Below are positions 40,712 to 45,161 of a DNA stretch of 45,161 bases, piece by piece. How positions within the stretch are numbered: position 1 is the first letter of the stretch; the number at the start of each line of letters is the position of its first letter. This DNA is from Candidatus Omnitrophota bacterium. Its GTDB lineage: Bacteria > Omnitrophota > Gorgyraeia > JAFGHF01. Both the position numbers and the translations under genes were made by a program. Under the pieces are notes generated by a model, which worked only from the letters and a program-made list of their open reading frames with translations, had not been told where the DNA came from and did not search any database. The stretch covers positions 1-45,161 of the forward strand of contig JAFGHF010000041.1 in NCBI GenBank assembly GCA_016939375.1, given 5' to 3'.

Positions 40712-40730
40712 AATAGTAAAGAGTACTATT
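40712..40730. promoter_or_regulatory. inverted repeat, possible operator of the peptide operon
   Basis: AATAGTA-AAGAG-TACTATT, seven-base arms with a five-base spacer, about 40 bases upstream of the -35 hexamer. More TACTAT-like copies lie nearby (a TATAGTAATATT segment around 40690-40700). It is a good candidate for an upstream regulatory site, perhaps bound by the small HTH protein. Confidence 0.5.
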
Positions 40731-40833
40731 TGATACTACTTTTGGGGCTTTTGCAGGGTATTATGGGACAATAGTGAAAAGAGGATTAATACTCTGATTT
40801 AAGGCATGAAAAAACGGGAGGGCTCAGAAAGGC

Positions 40834-41994
40834 TTATTTTGACGGTTCGCTCTCGCTAAGAGGTCTTTTGATGAATATAGCCGCTTGGGCAGGTAGCTCA
40901 ACGGATTTGGCCTCTTTCAATTTATGGCCTTCGGAATCGGCTATTACGTTGACAGTGGGCTGCAGAGGAAAGCCTTTATTAAGGCTCGTCACTATGGCTG
41001 TCTCCCCGGTATTTAATTCTACCCAGCTGCCGATAGGATATATACCTATTTCTTCTATTAAAGCCTTGAGAAGGTCATGGTCAAACTGATCCCGGTTTCT
41101 GATCATCTCTTGTATGGCTTCATAGGGCAGCAGACGTTTGCGATGTGGGCGGGGATGCGTCAACGCTTCATATACATCTAGCAAGCCGACGATCCTGGCA
41201 TTTTCATCGATATCGCCCATTGTTAGGCCCCGGGGGTATCCGGAACCATTTATGCGTTCGTGCTCTTGGTGGGTAACATAAATAACGACCTTGCTTAAGT
41301 CTTTGATCTTCTCCAATATCTCCGTACCGTATACGGGGTGTTCTTTGACTTTTTCATACTCATCGGGAGTCAATTTTCTGGGCTGCCGGGTAATGTCTAA
41401 GACTTTGACCATGCCTATATCGCAAAGAAACCCAGCTAAGCCTAATTCGCTTAAGCGCGACTTATTATAACCCAGCCCCAGGCCCAGTCTTATAGAAAGA
41501 AGCGATACGTTTACCGAATGGGCATATAAGTAGTTATCGGGAGTGGAGTTGCTCACCAAGGCCATCAATTCATCCGCGGCTAACGCCATTTGGTCGACTG
41601 CCCTATCTATCCTAAGCAGGATATCTCTGCCTCTGATCGGTTCGCGCTTGGCGGCTTTATCCAGGACAGTCTTTATTAAAGCGATCAGTTCCTGGTAGAT
41701 CTCATCCGAGCGGGGCCTGCCGGCCCTTGTCTTCTCCATTATCACGCGGGCAATCTCTACATGCGAAGCAACCGGTTCTTTTTCTTCGACGGAAGAATCT
41801 TTAGCGCTGGGTTCTGATGAGGTCTTTTTTCTACTCTGTCTTTTTGCTTTTTTTGGCGGTTTTTCTTTCTTGGGTTTATCCTGCGCAGGCAAGGGGGGCT
41901 TTTCTTCTTTTTCCTGTTGCACCTGTTGTGCTTTGTCCTTACGCGGCTCTTCTTCGTCGCGGCCTCTTCTTAAGATATCGGATATCCTGACCAC
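40834..41994 (-). CDS. HD-GYP-type c-di-GMP phosphodiesterase-like protein with altered HD motif
   Basis: 386 residues. A charged, low-complexity N-terminus (about 1-75, Lys/Glu-rich) is followed by an HD-GYP domain: NYLYAHSVNVS (His159), GFLCDIGMVK (190-197), KEHPVYG (His219), HQEHERINGSGYPRG (242-256, the GYP signature) and LLDVYEALTHPRPHRK. The canonical HD motif reads LLHDIGK; here it is CD with Met, so the His is Cys191, although Asp192, GYP and the other metal ligands remain. Activity may be altered. The last about 60 residues form a small beta domain. It is coupled (one-base overlap) to an ExeA-type ATPase upstream, linking c-di-GMP signalling to the glycan/secretion ATPase. Confidence 0.78.
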   Translation of the reverse strand: MVRISDILRRGRDEEEPRKDKAQQVQQEKEEKPPLPAQDKPKKEKPPKKAKRQSRKKTSSEPSAKDSSVEEKEPVASHVEIARVIMEKTRAGRPRSDEIYQELIALIKTVLDKAAKREPIRGRDILLRIDRAVDQMALAADELMALVSNSTPDNYLYAHSVNVSLLSIRLGLGLGYNKSRLSELGLAGFLCDIGMVKVLDITRQPRKLTPDEYEKVKEHPVYGTEILEKIKDLSKVVIYVTHQEHERINGSGYPRGLTMGDIDENARIVGLLDVYEALTHPRPHRKRLLPYEAIQEMIRNRDQFDHDLLKALIEEIGIYPIGSWVELNTGETAIVTSLNKGFPLQPTVNVIADSEGHKLKEAKSVELPAQAAIFIKRPLSESEPSK

Positions 41995-42824
41995 TAGCCT
42001 TTGACCTTCTTTTCCTGGGGCTTCTCTTCCAAATCGCTGATTACATCCTGGATAATGTATTTATCTACTTTTTCTGTCTTTGAACCAAAGCCTGCCAATA
42101 GGCTCATGTCGCAAATATTGTTTATCCTTCGGGGAATGCCTTCAGAGGCATTGAAAATAAGCGGGTAGGTCTCTGTATCAAAAATATGTTCCTGGCAACC
42201 GGCCACTTCCAAACGATGCTCTATATATTCTTTGGTCTCTCTTTCATCTAAAGCCATCAAATGATAGCGCACGGACACCCTTTGCCTTAATTGGGGGATG
42301 GCCTCTACTTTTTCTTTAAGTTCTGGCTGGCCCAATAGAATCAAGGTGAGTAAAAACATGTCGTCGAGCTGGAAGTTCAAAAGCAATCTCAGCTCTTCGA
42401 ATATCTCTTCGCTTTCGATAGCCTGTGCCTCATCGATAGCTATGACTGTGCTTTTGTTCTGCTGGCGGTTGTTGTAGAGGATCTCGTTTAAGGTACGCAA
42501 GAGTTTGGTCTTGGACTCATTGGCATCATCTCCTCCCAACTGATAGACGATCTCCTGCAAAAACTCAATGGGGGGGATACGGGGATTAAAGATGAGCACA
42601 GTTTGATAGCGGTCGTCGCTGCTTAATTCCTCAAGAAGCGCACGGCTTAAAAGGGTCTTGCCGCTTCCGTATTCGCCGGAGAGCATGGCCGCACCTTTGC
42701 GCTCCCTGATCGCATAGAGCATCCTGGAGAGCGCCTCTTCGTGCTTTGAGGAATAATAGAGAAAATGGGGGTCGGGAGTATTCTCAAACGGCTTCTCCTT
42801 CAACCCCCAATAATGCTCATACAT
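41994..42824 (-). CDS. ExeA/XrtA-locus-type AAA ATPase (paralogue)
   Basis: A 276-residue paralogue of the ATPase at 19441-20262. Start MYEHYWGLKEKPFENTPDPH, Walker A GEYGSGKT (50-57), Walker B AIDEAQAI and GIPRRINNICDMSLLAGFG match. It also lacks a peptidoglycan-binding tail. A separate sigma70-type promoter lies upstream, so it heads its own operon with the HD-GYP gene. Having two copies, one with the glycan cluster and one with a c-di-GMP-type protein, suggests that the ATPase family has split functions. Confidence 0.85.
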   Translation of the reverse strand: MYEHYWGLKEKPFENTPDPHFLYYSSKHEEALSRMLYAIRERKGAAMLSGEYGSGKTLLSRALLEELSSDDRYQTVLIFNPRIPPIEFLQEIVYQLGGDDANESKTKLLRTLNEILYNNRQQNKSTVIAIDEAQAIESEEIFEELRLLLNFQLDDMFLLTLILLGQPELKEKVEAIPQLRQRVSVRYHLMALDERETKEYIEHRLEVAGCQEHIFDTETYPLIFNASEGIPRRINNICDMSLLAGFGSKTEKVDKYIIQDVISDLEEKPQEKKVKG

Positions 42825-42865
42825 CTTACACCTTTTCTTCTTGCGCGCAAAAATTCTCTAATCTA

Positions 42866-42894
42866 ATTCTAACCGCCGCTATTGGTTCTGTCAA
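42866..42894 (-). promoter_or_regulatory. sigma70-type promoter of the ATPase/HD-GYP operon
   Basis: Minus strand TTGACA, 17 bases, TAGAAT, about 40 bases upstream of ATG 42824. AAAAGG lies near the start codon as ribosome site. Confidence 0.85.
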
Positions 42895-42945
42895 TGCTTT
42901 CCTTTTTGACTCATCTAACACTGGCATCGCTTAACTGTGCTGCTC

Positions 42946-42975
42946 GTCCCGTTAGGTAGGGACATCTAACGGGAC
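42946..42975 (-). repeat. intergenic hairpin with CCCGTTA arms
   Basis: GTCCCGTTAG and CTAACGGGAC form a ten-base-pair stem around a ten-base loop, after the glutaminyl-tRNA synthetase gene. There is no T-tract. The core of each arm resembles the hairpin at 22444-22471, suggesting a dispersed repeat. Confidence 0.6.
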
Positions 42976-43000
42976 TCGTAACAATTGCCCAACTTCTGCT

Positions 43001-43020
43001 AACCTGCCTGCCGGCAGGTT
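43001..43020. repeat. GC-rich palindrome after glnS
   Basis: AACCTGCC-TGCC-GGCAGGTT, eight-base arms and a four-base loop, 22 bases after the glnS stop. It could act as an mRNA-end hairpin. A GC-rich inverted repeat like this is common in intergenic DNA of many bacteria. Confidence 0.5.
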
Positions 43021-43041
43021 ATCCGGCGGAAACAGTTTCAC

Positions 43042-44733
43042 TTAAGGCCTTGGTTTAGCAGCCATTCGTTGGATTTTGGCCCAGGTATCTTTCAAGGTCA
43101 CTGTGCGGTTGAAGACTAGTCTTTCTTCTGAAGAATCGAGTGCATCTACGCAAAAATAACCCAGCCTTTCAAATTGATAACGGCTACCGCTTTTAGCCCC
43201 CTTTACACTGGGCTCGATATAACATTTCTCTATCACCTTTATCGATTCAGGATTTAAGCCTTGTTTCCAATCAACGCCTTCGGGGACATCGTCTGGATTT
43301 TCCTTCGTAAAAAGGTGTTCGTATAAACGCACTTCGGCGCAAAGGGCGTCTTTGGCCGAGACCCAATGAAGCGTTGCCTTCACTTTGCGTCCGTCGGGAG
43401 CATCGCCGCCTTTGGTGGCCGGGTCATAGCTGCAGTGTATCTCTTTTATTTCGCCTGTCTTCTCATCTTTTATTACCTTCTCGCATTTGATAAAATAGGC
43501 GTAGCGCAGGCGAACCTCACGGCCCGGGGCCAGGCGATAAAACTTCTTCTGCGGCACTTCCTGAAAGTCGTCTTGCTCTATATAAAGCTCGCGCGAGAAG
43601 GGAACCTTGCGCGTGCCCATAGCCTCATCTTCGGGGTTATTGATACAATCGAGCTGTTCTGTTTTGCCTTCGGGGTAATTAGTGATAACTATCCTTAAAG
43701 GCCGTAGCACCGCCATCACTCTTTGTGCGCTTTTATTTAAGTCTTCGCGTAGGCAGTTCTCAAGCACTGCGACATCGATGGTGCTGTTGAATTTGGCTAT
43801 GCCGATACGACTACAAAAACTGCGGATTGAGTCCGGGGTATAGCCGCGCCTCTTCAATCCCGATATGGTAGGCATACGCGGGTCGTCCCAGCCTCTGACA
43901 TATCCGCCCTCGACAAGCTCGAGCAGCTTTCTTTTACTCAAAATCGTATAACTTAAATTCAGGCGGGCAAATTCGATCTGCTGGGGATGGTGCACTCCCA
44001 GCTGCCCAAGAAACCAATCATATAAGGGCCTATTGTTCTCAAACTCAAGCGTGCAAAGAGAATGAGTAATCCTCTCGATAGAATCTTCCAGGCAATGGGC
44101 GAAATCGTACATCGGGTAGATGCACCACTTATCGCCGCTACGGTAATGCGATGCTTGACGGATCCTGTATATTGCCGGGTCGCGCATGATGATATGCGCC
44201 GAGGCCATATCGATCTTTGCCCGCAGGACTTTCTCGCCCTCTGCAAATTCTCCCTCTTTCATGCGCGTAAATAAATCGAGGTTTTCTTCGACAGAGCGAT
44301 CACGATGCGGACTCTCCCTGCCCGGTTCTGTAAGCGTGCCGCGATATTCCCTGATTTGCTCCGGGCTTAAATCATCGACATAGGCCTTGCCTTTTTTTAT
44401 CAACTCTACGGCGCGCTGGTAAAACTGGTCAAAATAATCGGAGGCATAATAAAATCTATCCTGCCAATCAAACCCTAACCAACGTACATCTCCTTCAATC
44501 GCCCGTACATACTCCATGTTCTCTTTAGTGGGATCGGTGTCATCCATGCGCAGGTTGCATAGGCCTTTGTATTCTTGGGCAATGGTAAAATTCAGGCATA
44601 TCGCCTTGGCATGGCCGATATGCAGATAGCCATTGGGCTCCGGCGGGAAGCGGGTATGCACCCGGCCGTCATTCTTGCCCTTTTCCAGGTCCTTATCGAT
44701 GATTTCTTGGATAAAATTTCTTGATTGTGCCAT
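43042..44733 (-). CDS. glnS: glutaminyl-tRNA synthetase
   Basis: A class I aminoacyl-tRNA synthetase of 563 residues that charges tRNA-Gln. It starts with the HIGH motif [14 protein letters not shown] (30-43), and [14 protein letters not shown] follows. The KMSKS-equivalent is [11 protein letters not shown]. The C-terminal anticodon-binding beta-barrels ([34 protein letters not shown]) are present in normal length. GlnRS rather than the GatCAB route implies a direct glutaminylation pathway. Gene order with a GIY-YIG protein is not informative. The sequence is well conserved and full length. Confidence 0.97.
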   Translation of the reverse strand: MAQSRNFIQEIIDKDLEKGKNDGRVHTRFPPEPNGYLHIGHAKAICLNFTIAQEYKGLCNLRMDDTDPTKENMEYVRAIEGDVRWLGFDWQDRFYYASDYFDQFYQRAVELIKKGKAYVDDLSPEQIREYRGTLTEPGRESPHRDRSVEENLDLFTRMKEGEFAEGEKVLRAKIDMASAHIIMRDPAIYRIRQASHYRSGDKWCIYPMYDFAHCLEDSIERITHSLCTLEFENNRPLYDWFLGQLGVHHPQQIEFARLNLSYTILSKRKLLELVEGGYVRGWDDPRMPTISGLKRRGYTPDSIRSFCSRIGIAKFNSTIDVAVLENCLREDLNKSAQRVMAVLRPLRIVITNYPEGKTEQLDCINNPEDEAMGTRKVPFSRELYIEQDDFQEVPQKKFYRLAPGREVRLRYAYFIKCEKVIKDEKTGEIKEIHCSYDPATKGGDAPDGRKVKATLHWVSAKDALCAEVRLYEHLFTKENPDDVPEGVDWKQGLNPESIKVIEKCYIEPSVKGAKSGSRYQFERLGYFCVDALDSSEERLVFNRTVTLKDTWAKIQRMAAKPRP

Positions 44734-44736
44734 AGC

Positions 44737-45000
44737 CTATAACGTTTCCAAAAGGTCCTTATCGTCTTCTATCAAAGCGATCTTCTTGCGACGGGGCCAA
44801 CTTTTGATCTGAGCCTCTCTCTTTAAAGCCTTACTTTTAGTCTGGTGGCCCTCGGAATAAAGCAATTTTTCCACTCCGAACGTTCTCGTGAAACGGCCAC
44901 CTCTACCTTGAATATGCGCAGCTACACGATTTTCTATGCTTTTTGTTGCTCCGGTATAAAGTCTGTTGTCTTTAGTTTGTAATATATATACATACCACAT
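44737..45000 (-). CDS. GIY-YIG nuclease-like protein (UPF0213 family)
   Basis: An 87-residue single-domain GIY-YIG protein: WYVYILQTKDNRLYTGATKSIENRVAAHIQG carries the family's two short motifs (YVYIL and YTG), then RTFGVEKLLYSEGHQTKSKALKREAQIKSW. It matches the small UPF0213/YhbQ-type proteins of uncertain function, possibly DNA repair related. It ends three bases before the glnS start, so the two may be co-transcribed. The ribosome site in front is weak. Confidence 0.88.
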   Translation of the reverse strand: MWYVYILQTKDNRLYTGATKSIENRVAAHIQGRGGRFTRTFGVEKLLYSEGHQTKSKALKREAQIKSWPRRKKIALIEDDKDLLETL

Positions 45001-45023
45001 ATTTGTTTGGTCTTTTGGCCCGT

Positions 45024-45066
45024 TCGCTTCGCTCGCTCATAGGCCTGTGATGAGCGAGCGAAGCGA
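45024..45066. repeat. inverted repeat with GCGAGCGAAGCGA arms
   Basis: TCGCTTCGCTCGCTCAT and ATGAGCGAGCGAAGCGA, perfect 17-base arms, nine-base loop. It lies between the GIY-YIG gene and a possible divergent plus-strand gene. This simple GCGA pattern is a common dispersed intergenic repeat and could also act as a bidirectional terminator-like hairpin, though no T-tract follows on either side. Confidence 0.65.
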
Positions 45067-45123
45067 GCCGAATCACTGCCCGACCTTGACGCTGGACGAA
45101 CCACCCAACATCAAGTAATACAT

Positions 45124-45161
45124 ATGGTTGTGAAAATCTATACCCGCAGGGACAAGGGAAA
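45124..45161 (+). CDS. possible start of a cob(I)alamin adenosyltransferase (partial)
   Basis: The last 38 bases encode MVVKIYTRRDKG, which resembles the start of PduO/MMAB-type ATP:cob(I)alamin adenosyltransferases (KIYTRxGDxG). The Gly before Asp is missing compared with that motif. There is no clear ribosome site, and the window ends here, so this is tentative. It would be the only plus-strand gene in the window. Confidence 0.35.
   Translation, partial: MVVKIYTRRDKG

Noticed and set aside
45024-45066. GCGAGCGAAGCGA inverted repeat as a CRISPR or attachment site
   Set aside because: It is a single hairpin of simple-sequence type. No spacer series, integrase or duplicated tRNA end is seen.

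Overview
The window looks like a chromosomal stretch of a diderm (Gram-negative-type) bacterium. It has a Wza-like outer-membrane lipoprotein, two Wzc-like tyrosine autokinases, a Wzx-type flippase and an O-antigen ligase-like polymerase. The style (two XrtA-type AAA ATPases, a DUF3473-type deacetylase, very long coiled-coil proteins, three SPASM radical SAM proteins, AT-rich and palindromic intergenic repeats) suggests an uncultured lineage such as Omnitrophota. That placement is inference, not a phylogenetic result. Almost every gene is on the minus strand, so transcription runs from high to low coordinates.

Layout from the upstream (right) end. 43042-45000 carries glutaminyl-tRNA synthetase and a GIY-YIG protein, and the window may end in the first codons of a plus-strand cobalamin adenosyltransferase. 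40834-42824 is a short operon with a sigma70-type promoter, encoding an ExeA/XrtA-type ATPase and an HD-GYP protein with an altered HD motif. 29304-40673 is one compact operon that I read as a new kind of peptide-modification (RiPP) system. It starts at a good promoter and continues through a small HTH regulator, a PqqD-like peptide chaperone, a zinc-ribbon methyltransferase, a 65-residue Cys-containing precursor, two SPASM radical SAM proteins, an HprK-like kinase, a third SPASM protein, an ABC exporter, an S26-peptidase/nucleotidyltransferase fusion and, as last gene, a Wzc-like kinase.

20393-29268 is a second promoter-to-terminator unit. It encodes a 1464-residue secreted coiled-coil protein, a smaller coiled-coil protein, a Wza-like export lipoprotein and another Wzc-like kinase. 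The first three share a recurring beta-rich Ig-like module found nowhere else in the window. 450-20262 is a long glycan assembly cluster: ATPase, small membrane protein, O-antigen ligase, flippase, several methyltransferases, two radical SAM proteins, GT2, GT4 and GT9 glycosyltransferases, a kinase-like protein, a deacetylase and a polyprenyl-phosphate sugar-1-phosphate transferase. A decayed cobalamin-binding radical SAM fragment sits at 15922-16125, in an AT-richer patch. The left end holds a small membrane protein gene with its own promoter and terminator-like hairpin, then tRNA-Leu(GAG).

How the parts fit: the glycan genes build lipid-linked sugar chains, flip and polymerise them, and the Wzc/Wza units control length and export. 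The peptide system is transcriptionally joined to one of the Wzc kinases, so I infer that the modified peptide is exported to the envelope and works with, or is regulated together with, the surface polysaccharide.
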